NCBI GenBank assembly: GCA_932521025.1
Contig: OW051470.1
Coordinates: 10,560,783-10,624,782, forward strand
From: Oscheius onirici
Lineage: Eukaryota > Nematoda > Chromadorea > Rhabditida > Rhabditidae
Direction of reading: 5' to 3'
Length of the DNA stretch: 64,000 bases
The position numbers were made by a program, and so were the translations under genes. Below are positions 44,420 through 55,900 of this stretch, piece after piece. Every line of letters starts with the position of its first letter. Positions within the stretch are counted from its first letter, which is position 1. Below the pieces are notes generated by a model. It searched no databases and was not told the origin of the DNA. It saw only the letters and a list, made by a program, of their open reading frames with translations.

Positions 44420-46260
44420 TAGAATGGCCAGGCTGAAAGTAACTACCATAAAATAGCCTGGCTGAAAGTAACTACCATAGAATGGCCAGGCTGAAAGTAA
44501 CTACCATAGAATAGCCTGGCTGAAAGTAACTACCATAGAATGGCCAGGCTGAAAGTAACTACCATAGAATAGCCTGGCTGAAAGTAACTACCATAGAATA
44601 GCCTGGCTGAAAGTAACTACCATAGAATAGCCTGGCTGAAAGTAACTACCATAGAATAGCCTGGCTGAAAGTAACTACCATAGAATAGCCTGGCTGAAAG
44701 TAACTACCATAAAATAGCCTGGCTGAAAGTAACTACCATAAAATAGCCAGGCTGAAAGTAACTACCATAGAATAGCCTGGCTGAAAGTAACTACCATAGG
44801 ATGGCCAGGCTGAAAGTAACTACCATAAAATAGCCTGGCTGAAAGTAACTACCATAGGATGGCCAGGCTGAAAGTAACTACCATAGGATGGCCAGGCTGA
44901 AAGTAACTACCATAGAATAGCCTGGCTGAAAGTAACTACCATAGAATGGCCAGGCTGAAACTAACTACCATAGAATGGCCAGGCTGAAAGTAACTACCAT
45001 AAAATAGCCTGGCTGAAAGTAACTACCATAGAATGGCCAGGCTGAAAGTAACTACCATAGAATGGCCTGGCTGAAAGTAACTACCATAGAATGGCCTGGC
45101 TGAAAGTAACTACCATAGAATGGCCAGGCTGAAAGTAACTACCATAGAATGGCCAGGCTGAAAGTAACTACCATAGAATAGCCTGGCTGAAAGTAACTAC
45201 CATAGATTGGCCAGGCTGAAAGTAACTACCATAGATTGGCCAGGCTGAAAGTAACTACCATAGGATGGCCAGGCTGAAAGTAACTACCATAAAATAGCCT
45301 GGCTGAAAGTAACTACCATAGAATGGCCAGGCTGAAAGTAACTACCATAGAATAGCCTGGCTGAAAGTAACTACCATAGATTGGCCAGGCTGAAAGTAAC
45401 TACCATAGGATGGCCAGGCTGAAAGTAACTACCATAGAATGGCCAGGCTGAAAGTAACTACCATAGAATGGCCAGGCTGAAAGTAACTACCATAGAATGG
45501 CCAGGCTGAAAGTAACTACCATAGAATGGCCAGGCTGAAAGTAACTACCATAGAATAGCCTGGCTGATAGTAACTACCATAGAATGGCCAGGCTGAAAGT
45601 AACTACCATAAAATAGCCTGGCTGAAAGTAACTACCATAGAATGGCCAGGCTGAAAGTAACTACCATAGAATAGCCTGGCTGAAAGTAACTACCATAGAA
45701 TGGCCAGGCTGAAAGTAACTACCATAGAATAGCCTGGCTGAAAGTAACTACCATAGAATAGCCTGGCTGAAAGTAACTACCATAGAATAGCCTGGCTGAA
45801 AGTAACTACCATAGAATAGCCTGGCTGAAAGTAACTACCATAAAATAGCCTGGCTGAAAGTAACTACCATAAAATAGCCAGGCTGAAAGTAACTACCATA
45901 GAATAGCCTGGCTGAAAGTAACTACCATAGGATGGCCAGGCTGAAAGTAACTACCATAAAATAGCCTGGCTGAAAGTAACTACCATAGGATGGCCAGGCT
46001 GAAAGTAACTACCATAGGATGGCCAGGCTGAAAGTAACTACCATAGAATAGCCTGGCTGAAAGTAACTACCATAGAATGGCCAGGCTGAAACTAACTACC
46101 ATAGAATGGCCAGGCTGAAAGTAACTACCATAAAATAGCCTGGCTGAAAGTAACTACCATAGAATGGCCAGGCTGAAAGTAACTACCATAGAATGGCCTG
46201 GATGAAAGTAACTACCATAGAATGGCCTGGCTGAAAGTAACTACCATAGAATGGCCAGGC
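44420..46260. repeat. 1,131-bp higher-order repeat (39 monomers), partial pair
   Basis: AAAATAGCCAG occurs at 44740 and 45871, and AAACTAAC at 44958 and 46089. Both pairs are 1,131 bp apart (39 x 29), with a similar order of variants around them. Together with the 986-bp and 3,335-bp periods this shows several independent amplification units, all whole multiples of the monomer. Confidence 0.75.
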
Positions 46261-49190
46261 TGAAAGTAACTACCATAGAATGGCCAGGCTGAAAGTAACT
46301 ACCATAGAAAAGCCTGGCTGAAAGTAACTACCATACATTGGCCAGGCTGAAAGTAACTACCATAGGATGGCCAGGCTGAAAGTAACTACCATAAAATAGC
46401 CTGGCTGATAGTAACTACCATAGAATGGCCAGGCTGAAAGTAACTACCATAGGATGGCCAGGCTGAAAGTAACTACCATAAAATAGCCTGGCTGATAGTA
46501 ACTACCATAGAATGGCCAGGCTGAAAGTAACTACCATAGAATGGCCAGGCTGAAAGTAACTACCATAGAATGGCCAGGCTGAAAGTAACTACCATAGAAT
46601 AGCCTGGCTGAAAATAACTACCATAGAATGGCCAGGCTGAAAGTAACTACCATAGAATAGCCTGGCTGAAAGTAACTACCATAGAATGGCCTGGATGAAA
46701 GTAACTACCATAGAATGGCCTGGCTGAAAGTAACTACCATAGAATGGCCAGGCTGAAAGTAACTACCATAGAATGGCCAGGCTGAAAGTAACTACCATAG
46801 AATGGCCAGGCTGAAAGTAACTACCATAGAAAAGCCTGGCTGAAAGTAACTACCATACATTGGCCAGGCTGAAAGTAACTACCATAGGATGGCCAGGCTG
46901 AAAGTAACTACCATAAAATAGCCTGGCTGATAGTAACTACCATAGAATGGCCAGGCTGAAAGTAACTACCATAGAATGGCCAGGCTGAAAGTAACTACCA
47001 TAGAAAAGCCTGGCTGAAAGTAACTACCATACATTGGCCAGGCTGAAAGTAACTACCATAGGATGGCCAGGCTGAAAGTAACTACCATAAAATAGCCTGG
47101 CTGATAGTAACTACCATAGAATGGCCAGGCTGAAAGTAACTACCATAGGATGGCCAGGCTGAAAGTAACTACCATAGAATGGCCAGGCTGAAAGTAACTA
47201 CCATAGAATAGCCTGGCTGAAAGTAACTACCATAAAATAGCCTGGCTGATAGTAACTACCATAGAATGGCCAGGCTGAAAGTAACTACCATAGGATGGCC
47301 AGGCTGAAAGTAACTACCATAGAATAGCCTGGCTGAAAGTAACTACCATAGAATAGCCTGGCTGAAAGTAACTACCATAGAATAGCCTGGCTGAAAGTAA
47401 CTACCATAGAATGGCCAGGCTGAAAGTAACTACCATAGGATGGCCAGGCTGAAAGTAACTACCATAAAATAGCCTGGCTGATAGTAACTACCATAGAATG
47501 GCCAGGCTGAAAGTAACTACCATAGAATGGCCAGGCTGAAAGTAACTACCATAGAATAGCCTGGCTGAAAGTAACTACCATAGAATGGCCAGGCTGAAAG
47601 TAACTACCATAGAATGGCCAGGCTGAAAGTAACTACCATAGAATGGCCAAGCTGAAAGTAACTACCATAGAATGGCCAGGCTGAAAGTAACTACCATAGA
47701 ATAGCCTGGCTGAAAGTAACTACCATAGAATGGCCAGGCTGAAAGTAACTACCATAGAATGGCCAGGCTGAAAGTAACTACCATAGAATGGCCAGGCTGA
47801 AAGTAACTACCATAGAATGGCCAGGCTGAAAGTAACTACCATAGAATAGCCTGGCTGAAAGTAACTACCATAGAATGGCCAGGCTGAAAGTAACTACCAT
47901 AGGATGGCCAGGCTGAAAGTAACTACCATAAAATAGCCTGGCTGAAAGTAACTACCATAGAATGGCCAGGCTGAAAGTAACTACCATAGAATGGCCAGGC
48001 TGAAAGTAACTACCATAGAATAGCCTGGCTGAAAGTAACTACCATAGATTGGCCAGGCTGAAAGTAACTACCATAGGATGGCCAGGCTGAAAGTAACTAC
48101 CATAGAATGGCCAGGCTGAAAGTAACTACCATAGAATGGCCAGGCTGAAAGTAACTACCATAGAATGGCCAGGCTGAAAGTAACTACCATAGGATGGCCA
48201 GGCTGAAAGTAACTACCATAAAATAGCCTGGCTGATAGTAACTACCATAGAATGGCCAGGCTGAAAGTAACTACCATAGAATGGCCAGGCTGAAAGTAAC
48301 TACCATAGAATGGCCAGGCTGAAAGTAACTACCATAGAATAGCCTGGCTGAAAATAACTACCATAGAATGGCCAGGCTGAAAGTAACTACCATAGAATGG
48401 CCTGGATGAAAGTAACTACCATAGAATGGCCTGGCTGAAAGTAACTACCATAGAATGGCCAGGCTGAAAGTAACTACCATAGAATGGCCAGGCTGAAAGT
48501 AACTACCATAGAAAAGCCTGGCTGAAAGTAACTACCATACATTGGCCAGGCTGAAAGTAACTACCATAGGATGGCCAGGCTGAAAGTAACTACCATAAAA
48601 TAGCCTGGCTGATAGTAACTACCATAGAATGGCCAGGCTGAAAGTAACTACCATAGGATGGCCAGGCTGAAAGTAACTACCATAGAATAGCCTGGCTGAA
48701 AGTAACTACCATAGAATAGCCTGGCTGAAAGTAACTACCATAGAATAGCCTGGCTGAAAGTAACTACCATAGAATGGCCAGGCTGAAAGTAACTACCATA
48801 GAATAGCCTGGCTGAAAATAACTACCATAGAATGGCCAGGCTGAAAGTAACTACCATAGAATAGCCTGGCTGAAAGTAACTACCATAGAATAGCCTGGCT
48901 GAAAGTAACTACCATAGAATAGCCTGGCTGAAAGTAACTACCATAGAATGGCCAGGCTGAAAGTAACTACCATAGAATAGCCTGGCTGAAAGTAATTACC
49001 ATAGAATGGCCAGGCTGAAAGTAACTACCATAGAATAGCCTGGCTGAAAGTAACTACCATAGAATGGCCAGGCTGAAAGTAACTACCATAGGATGGCCAA
49101 GCTGAAAGTAACTATCATAGAATGGCCAGGCTGAAAGTAATTACCATAGAATGGCCAGGCTGAAAGTAACTACCATAGAATAGCCTGGCT

Positions 49191-49435
49191 GAGGCTTAGG
49201 CTTAGGCTTAGGCTTAGGCTTAGGCTTAGGCTTAGGCTTAGGCTAGGCTTAGGCTTAGGCTTAGGCTTAGGCTTAGGCTTAGGCTTAGGCTTAGGCTTAG
49301 GCTTAGGCTTAGGCTTAGGCTTAGGCTTAGGCTTAGGCTTAGGCTTAGGTTAGGCTTAGGCTTAGGCTTAGGCTTAGGCTTAGGCTTAGGCTTAGGCTTA
49401 GGCTTAGGCTTAGGCTTAGGCTTAGGCTTAGGCTT
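49191..49435 (+). repeat. Interstitial TTAGGC telomere-repeat array
   Basis: About 40 copies of TTAGGC, the canonical nematode telomere repeat, with two slips (a TAGGC near 49243 and a GGTTAGGC near 49348). It follows the satellite directly through a short shared GGCT at the junction and ends in TTAATTCC. The G-rich strand runs left to right, as it would if a chromosome end had once lain to the right, yet about 14.6 kb of coding DNA follows. It is therefore an internal remnant, a telomere into which an element inserted, or an assembly join. Confidence 0.95.
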
Positions 49436-49438
49436 AAT

Positions 49439-49453
49439 TCCAGCTTCGCTGGA
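49439..49453. repeat. Perfect hairpin at the telomere/element boundary
   Basis: TCCAGC and GCTGGA form a 6-bp stem with a TTC loop, starting within a few bases of the last TTAGGC unit. Its place at the boundary suggests an element terminus or a breakpoint scar, but the preceding base is not the A expected for a classical Helitron 5' TC end. Confidence 0.55.
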
Positions 49454-49638
49454 TATACTTGGGCTGAGGCTGTAACGGACCTGACCACAAACCGTCATAG
49501 ATAAGGTCCCGGAGTATGACAGGCGTAACAAGTCGACCACGCTGAGTAACGCTATGCATTCAGAATCGAAAAAAAAATTTTTTTTTTTTTGAACTGAAAA
49601 TTTTTTTTGAAAAATTGTGAATTTCGTGCAACATAAAG

Positions 49639-49686
49639 TCTTGCATAATCTCGCGCAACAAATCTTGCATAATCTCGCGCAAAAAA
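49639..49686. repeat. Two 24-bp direct repeats
   Basis: TCTTGCATAATCTCGCGCAA followed by CAAA or AAAA occurs twice in tandem (49639-49662 and 49663-49686). A degenerate TCTCGGAACTCGCGCATAATC follows. These could be iterons or binding sites in the element's terminal region; no protein partner can be named. Confidence 0.75.
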
Positions 49687-49740
49687 TCTCGGAACTCGCG
49701 CATAATCTCCACGCGTAAACCACGAAACGCACGCGCACCA

Positions 49741-49827
49741 AACGACCGCACGCGAACGCCGAACAACTGCACGCGGACGCCTAACAACCGGGCGCGCACG
49801 CGTAACAACCGCACGCACGCGCGCGAG
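49741..49827. repeat. Degenerate 21-bp GC-rich tandem repeat
   Basis: Four units begin at 49741, 49762, 49783 and 49804, each starting AAC.AC and followed by a GCACGCG-type segment, with exact 21-bp spacing. The tract is extremely CpG-rich compared with its surroundings and borders alternating CG dinucleotides at 49817-49827. Confidence 0.7.
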
Positions 49828-49902
49828 ATTATGTGTAGAGATTATGAGAAAGTTACGGAGGCAGAGAAATGTCGGGAAAGGATAAGAAGAGCCCGGCAGC
49901 GA

Positions 49903-49917
49903 GCAGCCTTTGGCTGC
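49903..49917. repeat. GC hairpin 1
   Basis: GCAGCC, TTT, GGCTGC form a perfect 6-bp stem with a three-base loop. It lies just before the larger hairpin at 49930-49962. Paired GC hairpins are typical of rolling-circle element termini and origins, but no nick site was identified here. Confidence 0.7.
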
Positions 49918-49929
49918 GAGCCGCGCTCG

Positions 49930-49962
49930 CTGACGGCGGAGAGCGAAGCTCGAAGCCGTCAG
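49930..49962. repeat. GC hairpin 2 with nested stem
   Basis: CTGACGGC (49930-49937) pairs perfectly with GCCGTCAG (49955-49962). The loop holds a second stem, GAGC-GAA-GCTC (49941-49951). The structure could extrude as a cruciform or fold in single-stranded DNA or RNA, and is a candidate cis-acting site for the encoded Rep protein. Confidence 0.75.
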
Positions 49963-50020
49963 TGAGTCGCGGAATGCGGTCAGAACTCAAAAAAAAGCGA
50001 AAAAAAGCGAACCTTAATTT

Positions 50021-50057
50021 GCGTTGCCTAACGCGACGCGAGAATGGATGCGTTGCT
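50021..50057 (+). promoter_or_regulatory. Promoter-like module, copy 1
   Basis: GCGTTGC, two bases, then AACGCGACGCGAGAAT and a second ATGCGTTGCT. The same arrangement lies before the second gene at 62424-62460. GCGTT and AACGC also form a small stem. It sits about 150 bp before the first ATG and is followed in both places by CAATCATT and a CTATCGA/TTATCGA motif. Shared position before two otherwise unrelated genes suggests a common promoter or regulatory element. Confidence 0.6.
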
Positions 50058-50171
50058 TGTTGACCTTTTCGCCAATCATTTATTATTGGCTGCCTGATTG
50101 TGCACTCCCACCTCGACCTATCGATTTCTCCATCACACCTCTGTATATCCATTTCTTCAACACTTCTTTTA

Positions 50172-50205
50172 CAAAACTGAAATTTTTGGCTATTTTTCAG
50201 TTTTG
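50172..50205 (+). promoter_or_regulatory. Hairpin enclosing probable spliced-leader acceptor
   Basis: TATTTTTCAG ends at 50200, only seven bases before the ATG at 50208, and matches a nematode trans-splice acceptor. CAAAACTGAAA (50172-50182) is the exact reverse complement of TTTCAGTTTTG (50195-50205), so the acceptor lies inside an 11-bp perfect stem with a 12-base loop. Such a fold could limit acceptor use. The site also supports the choice of start codon. Confidence 0.55.
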
Positions 50206-50207
50206 CA

Positions 50208-52967
50208 ATGAGTCAGTCATCTTCTTCGAGTTTTGAGGTGTTGGTTCAACCGAAAAAGAAGGCTGCTTCTGCTACTACTGCTGCAGCTGCTGCAACTACA
50301 ACTGCAAAGAGGAAAATGGAAGGAAATCGAGAATTGGATGTCACACCGCAAAGGGATGTGGTACGTTTTTTTCAAAATGAAGTTTTTAATTACAATCTTT
50401 TCAAGGAAGGGTCCTCAAGACGGAAGATTGTTGCTTCGAGGAACAGTCCCCCGATAGAAGATATAGTTATGCAAGCTCCTGTTCTGGCTACTGGACTTGC
50501 TCAAGTGACTCCACGGAGACGACTTTCTGCTAATCAGCAGGTTATGGAAGCCATGTTCCGTACACCGGAGAGCAATTTACGTAATAGAAGGTCTATAGAC
50601 TCGTCAGTACGAGTTCATAGGGTATTTTTCATTCTTTCCTGTTAGTCCTAAGCCATCAATTTTAGAGCGGAGGAGAATACAGCTCTCCCTCTTCTGACCA
50701 GACAACTCCTCCAAGTGCGTACAAGGACCGTTATTATGCGAAAAATTTAAGGTACATATTTATGTTGACTTTTTATGTTTAAATTTTTAGAGCGAGAAAT
50801 CCAGAAGAAACGGATCTGATTAAGCCTGCGCCGCTTTCTAGCTTCGAACGTGTACATCGTCATCGAGTCACAAAGGACGAGCAAGCCCAGATGGAGAGGC
50901 ATCAGCTGAATCGGTTTCTGCAAGGACAGTTGCGCGGTCCAGGAGGCATGTTCATTGGCTACCGCGAATATCTAGCAGTGCAACAAGATTCAAAAACGAA
51001 AATGAACAAATTGCGGCTACTTCATCGAGTCTTCGAAAATCTAGCGCAACAATTTGTCACTGCAAGAGTGGATGGCAATAAAGGAGAGCAAGATAGGATC
51101 TTCAAGGCAATCAATGACAAAATCGTCGAAATGTTGAAAGTAAGTATTTTCTTATTATGTACATGTTTTTCAATTTTAGGATTGTTTATTGTGGAAAGCT
51201 CTGAGCGAAGGTGACAACAGGACGTATGGAACTATGGTAAAGGATCTGTTTGTCAAGATGCTTGCAAAGGAAGACAGAAAAACGGACCAAACCGATTTGG
51301 TGAGCCATAAAGACAAAACATAAATTCACTACATAATTTTCAGGCGACTCCATTTGAAGTATTCGAACGAGCTTGTGCTGTACCGGATCAAGTGAAGCTT
51401 CTCCTGCAGCTGGTCAAGGACGAATACTACGTTTTGAAGAAGAACTTGATTCGACAACTGAAGAAGAAAATTATCGGCCACGAGCATATGACACCAGCTG
51501 ATCTGGCTCGCATGCAGCTGTGTCGTCTCCGCTATCATGTAAGAGAAGAAGACTCGATGGTTGCTAATGTGGAGACGGGAGAAGTATACTGGCATCCCAT
51601 TGAGAAGCTCTACCCGAAACTTCACAAGCAATTTATGGCGGAAGTGGACAAGTTGAGACGGCATAAGGACGGTGATATGGCACAGCTGGATTACAATATG
51701 GACATTGACGGCTTCGATGAGGCAGAAGATAGGGAGAGGGTGGAATTGCGCAGAGCTCAACAGGATATCATGAGGGTTGCTGGTGCCGATGTTCAAGTTT
51801 ACGATGAGCGACCTGCCAATCAAGACATTGATATGGAGACGGAGGAGATGGAGCCGCTGCCGTTTGAGCCGGGAATGAAAGGCAAGTTTTTTAACATACT
51901 CCCTAATGTAATTACATAATGTAGAAGTTGATGCGGATATCGGTGTTCTGGAAGACGCAATGCGCAATGTTCATCTCCAAGTAACTGCCGGAATCGAAGA
52001 TATAGAAGAAAATGGTACTACAGGAGCGGACGATGAGCTATTGCATCCGGATATGGAGAGAAGAGTCGAAAGAGAAGTGGAGGAGATCTATGGTGATGAT
52101 GCAATGGCGGAAGTGTATGACGAGTTTGGACGAGTTGGACTACGCGGAATGACGTTTATCAAGTGCTGTGACGACGAGTGTTTTGCCGATAGAACATACG
52201 AAAGGGATGCTGTGAGTGTTCATCAAAAACTGCTGGACTTTCTGGAAAAGCACAAGTCGGTTGGACTAACATCGCTGACGGCCTTCAATAAGATGTGGGA
52301 TGCGGAAAAGGAGGATTCCGCCTACTGGTATGTGAGAAACTTTCGTGAGCACTTCCAAGGATTGCGAAGTATCTACCGACGAATGCAGGACATCCGATGG
52401 CTGCTAGCATACTCAGCCAGGTTGGAGATTGTCTTGAAAGAGAGCAATTTGGAGGCGTTGGAATCGTGCCTTGCTTTCGAAGAACTACCCCAGAGACTGA
52501 GTATGATGTTCCTCTATCAATCTGTGTCGTCGTTGAAGGAAGAAGATCTGCTAAATCGCCAACGTCATACGGAAGCATCTGCTCGTGCTCAATATCAACA
52601 AGCAATCAAGGCTTTCCGAAAGACGATGTTGCAGCTGGAGTATCTGCCGTGCCAGTGCTGCAGCCAGTTCACGGTGCCGAATTCGATGCAGTTTTTCGAT
52701 CCCGAAACCGAAAATGAAAGGCAGCGGTCTACGTTGGAAAGGATCAGGAATGATTACTTGCCGCCTGACACGGAACCCGAATATGACGGACCTGATCCAA
52801 GACGTCGTTCTCTCATTCGTCTGCGTGATGCCTCTCCGACGCCCGGTTTTGAGTCTGATGAGGAAGATCGGCCTATTGTTAGGGAGCGGACGTCCCGGCC
52901 AGTTTTTGCTGATCCAACGGCTCCCCTAGATGAAGAAGAAGAAGCCACAAGAAAGTTCTATGGAATT
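50208..52967 (+). other. N-terminal region of the Helitron protein, function not recognised
   Basis: Residues 1 to about 850 (exons 1-6). It starts with a Ser-rich tail, a KKK patch and an Ala/Thr run, then a low-complexity basic stretch with RRR near residue 100. The middle is rich in charged residues, with acidic segments (EDREREE-like character) suggesting extended helices. Cysteines occur as CC at 583-584 with C588, and C745, C747-C748, which may bind zinc with the later C851/C854. I recognise no family. Some Helitron proteins carry N-terminal zinc fingers used for DNA binding, and that is the simplest guess. Confidence 0.5.
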
Positions 52968-55900
52968 TGCAGACGTTGCATCAAGGATATTACGGCCAAT
53001 AGGTATTTTGCGAAATGTTCATACATAAAGTAATTTTTAGAATGCCAGCTGGTGCCATTTTGAATGGAATGAGAACGACTGATATTCCGTCATGTCTACG
53101 TGGCCTAAACTGGATTGAGAGGATGCTTATTCAGCTCATCCGGCCAATTCAGTCGGTTGTTTGCCTGATGAGTAACGCCGGAGTGAAGACTCCTATGAGA
53201 GTTGGTTTTTTCCACGTATAATAATGGTACATAATTTAGGCCACATCTGGAGCTATGGTTATGGTCCCAGTTGCCATTGAGGCTACTGTGTCTCACGTAG
53301 CGAAAACAATGCGATTGCCTTGTGCCGATGGATTGACGATCCAGGTGTCTACGACTTTTGGAGAGAAGAAGATTGTCAGACTTCCAGTCGTCTTGAATGC
53401 TCTCAACTGGCTGAAGAAAAACAATGAGCACTACGTTGACATCGAAATCGATGACCAGTTCAAATTTGCTCTGGGCCAAAACGTTTTCTTTGAGAGCCGA
53501 AACGCCACGGAAGCTGACGTAGAGGCTCTGATTCAACGACACGTACAGCCGGACAAAGGACATCTGCTGACTCAGGTAAGCATATGTTGCAGACATAATA
53601 AGAGACCTTTCTAGGCCGATTTTCACATTAGACCGTTGAGAGATGCGGCCGTAGCCGCTACTACTATGGATCAGATTGAAAATTATATTGGGAAACGGAC
53701 AGATGTGCCGCCAGTTGCCTCTAGAGATCGTCCGCTTTTGGGTGAGGAAGATGATGCCATGGACAGTCAGCCACCGCCGCCACCTGTCCCGGCACCGCGT
53801 AGAGGAAGAGTTGGCGCAGGAGGAGCAGCAGCAGCACCACCGCAGCCTCAAGACTATCTCCTAAAGAAGCATCCGTTCAAGCCGCTATCCGTCGATACGG
53901 AGTTTGCCGATTGCATGGTCTTTCCGGAACTCTTCCCAGACGGAAATTATGGCTTCCATCATCGCAACCGTAGCAGAAAGATGGACCTGGCTGCTTATGG
54001 ACGTGCTCGTCTACTGAACCGGGATCGCCGCTGGGCTCTCAGCAATGCGTGGATCATCTTTATGTACCAATACCATCTACAGAAAGTAAGTACATACATA
54101 ATGTTTTAACATAAAGTTTCTTTTTAGGATCTCACGTCGTTACTGGGAGTCCAGGCTCGTATTGGGGAAGGAACGAGTGGTGAATACCTACTGGAAAAAC
54201 TCGGCGATCCCCAGTTCACAGCAGACAATCTGACGTCCATTTTTGGAAAACTGCGAAACTTCCCACCTTACTGGTATAGTGTTTTTTAAACTGTAAAAAC
54301 AACTCTTTTTGCAGGCACGTGGTAAAAATGAAACTTCGCTCTCATCTGGTCTCTTTCGGCTCCCCTACGTGGTTCCTCACACTGAATCCCGCCATCAAGG
54401 AATGGAAGGACATGCATAATTTGTACGCAAAGCTGCACAATCTTCAGCCAGGACAAGTGAATGCGAACAATATCGCAGCCTACATTGCTCGAGATCCTGC
54501 CCCCTTCTCACGGTATGTTTATGCTTTTTTATGTGTTAACGTTATTTATATTTTACACATACATAAAGTACATTTTCAGCTACTTTAATAAGCGGGTGCG
54601 CTCATTCTTCAAAGACTTTCTGAAGGCTGGACAGGGACCGCCTATGGGTGAACAAGATGACAGGCCACTGGGAGGAATCGACCATTTCTTCTTGCGGTAC
54701 GAATGGCAGGCGAAAGGCTACGAGCATGCTCACTGTCTTCTGTGGGCCAGGAACAAGCCGTCTATTGATGCTTCGGACGACGAAATAAGAAAGTATTTGG
54801 ATCTGCACCTGAGTGCACGTCTGCCCGATAAGGTTAAAGAGCCGAGACTTCATTGGCTGATCAAGGAGTACCAAAGTCATTATGCCACTGCCAACGGTGA
54901 TCCCGTTCACAACAAGACGTGCCTTCGTCAACGTAAGTACAATGGACGTCTCATTTCGACGTGCCGTTTCGAAATTTCCCGGCCGCTACTTGCCCAGACG
55001 ATTGTAATGAAAGAACCTGGAGGAGCTTTCGAATTTGCCGGAAGATTGATTCGCCGATTGCCGGGAGTACGACGCAAAGCCTACTATCTGCAACGCGTAA
55101 AAAAGGAGGAGCAGATTATCAACGACTACAACCCTGGAGCAACGATGGTATGGGGTGGTAATACTGATCTGCAGTATTTGCGTGAGCACCATGTCGACAA
55201 TGCCATTATCGACTATGTGACAAGCTATACGGCCAAGAGCGCCTCCGAAGAGCGAAAGGCCTTCTCCAATGGCGACGTGAATGAGGAAGAGGACGCCGAG
55301 TATGAGCTGGATGAATGTTTGAACGTTGACAAAGACCTGGTGAGTTCAAATTGAGTTCACACAATTATGCTTCTTTCAGGGTGGCCCAGAAGAAGCTGCT
55401 AAAGAACGACAGCCGGGAACTAGCCGGAAGCTAACGGACGCAGAACGACGTCTCTTTTTGTGCTTCCTGAAACTGCTGCGCCTGAAGCTGACGGGTATGC
55501 TGGAGATGTGCGACGTCATAATGCGTGAGTTTATGCAGACTTTATAATGTAACATTATTATATCAGGCAGTTTATGCTGTAACATTACGTAATGCCTTTT
55601 AAGCTCAAATTTTACGCATAAAGTTGCCTCTTTAGAGCACCGCCTATTCGAGTTTGACACGGAGCACGTGTATTGTAATACGCAAGTTTCGAGGAAGAGG
55701 CGGCGTATGATCAAGCCGAAGAAGGACCTGGTGCGGGACAAACAGAGCGTTCCATATGTAGAGAACTGGAACGACACTTTTTACCCACTGAGGGACAGCA
55801 GCCTAGAAGAATTTTCGCTGTTCAATCTGATGTCGAATTTCGAGATTGTTGATGGCAAACGTTCCAAGAGCAAGCCCTATTCTGATCAGAATGATGAAAA

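Larger units (their letters stand above)
7373..49190 (-). repeat. 29-bp tandem satellite, block B (inverted)
   Basis: About 1,440 copies of the same 29-bp monomer in the opposite orientation; on the + strand it reads CTGAAAGTAACTACCATAG followed by AATGGCCAGG or AATAGCCTGG. Monomer variants include ATAAAATAG, ATAGGATGG, CATGGAATAG, CTGATAGTAAC, CTGAAACTAAC and a cassette with ACCACAGAAAAG, GTAATTACC and CTGATTGTAAC in consecutive monomers. The cassette recurs at about 8.2, 10.5, 14.3, 15.0, 15.7, 16.8, 19.4, 22.6, 23.1, 25.8, 26.3, 26.8 and 28.1 kb, and in altered form to 43.9 kb. A one-base deletion near 19.69 kb (AATGCCAGG) is a rare phase slip. No gene was seen in the block. Confidence 0.97.
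49436..50207. other. Non-coding 5' region between telomere repeats and first gene
   Basis: No supported gene. Open frames on the minus strand here are by-products of the TTAGGC array and GC-rich repeats. The stretch holds, in order, a small hairpin at the telomere edge, A9/T13 and A4/T8 tracts (49569-49609), two short direct-repeat families, two strong GC hairpins, a promoter-like motif shared with the second gene, and a hairpin over a probable spliced-leader acceptor. It probably contains the left terminus of the mobile element. A canonical Helitron 5' end (TC after a host A) could not be fixed. Confidence 0.7.

Noticed and set aside
1-49190. Regular 29-bp repeats as a CRISPR array
   Set aside because: Repeats are directly head-to-tail with no spacers, and the surrounding genes are nematode-like with introns.
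49439-49453. Canonical Helitron 5' TC terminus at the hairpin
   Set aside because: TC is present but the preceding base is T, not the host A expected, and no matching 3' CTRR end is visible in the window.
49238-49741. Minus-strand open frame with long Lys-Pro and Ser-Leu repeats
   Set aside because: It is the translation of the TTAGGC array and adjoining GC-rich repeats, with the change from KP to SL caused by a slip in the array; no splice or start context supports a gene.
51329-51967. Minus-strand open frame opposite exon 5
   Set aside because: Antisense shadow of an exon that joins in phase on the + strand; no recognisable protein.
53216-53239. Alternative GTATAA donor giving a 24-nt intron
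   Set aside because: Too short for spliceosomal removal; the GTTGGT donor at 53201 keeps the same phase with a 39-nt intron.
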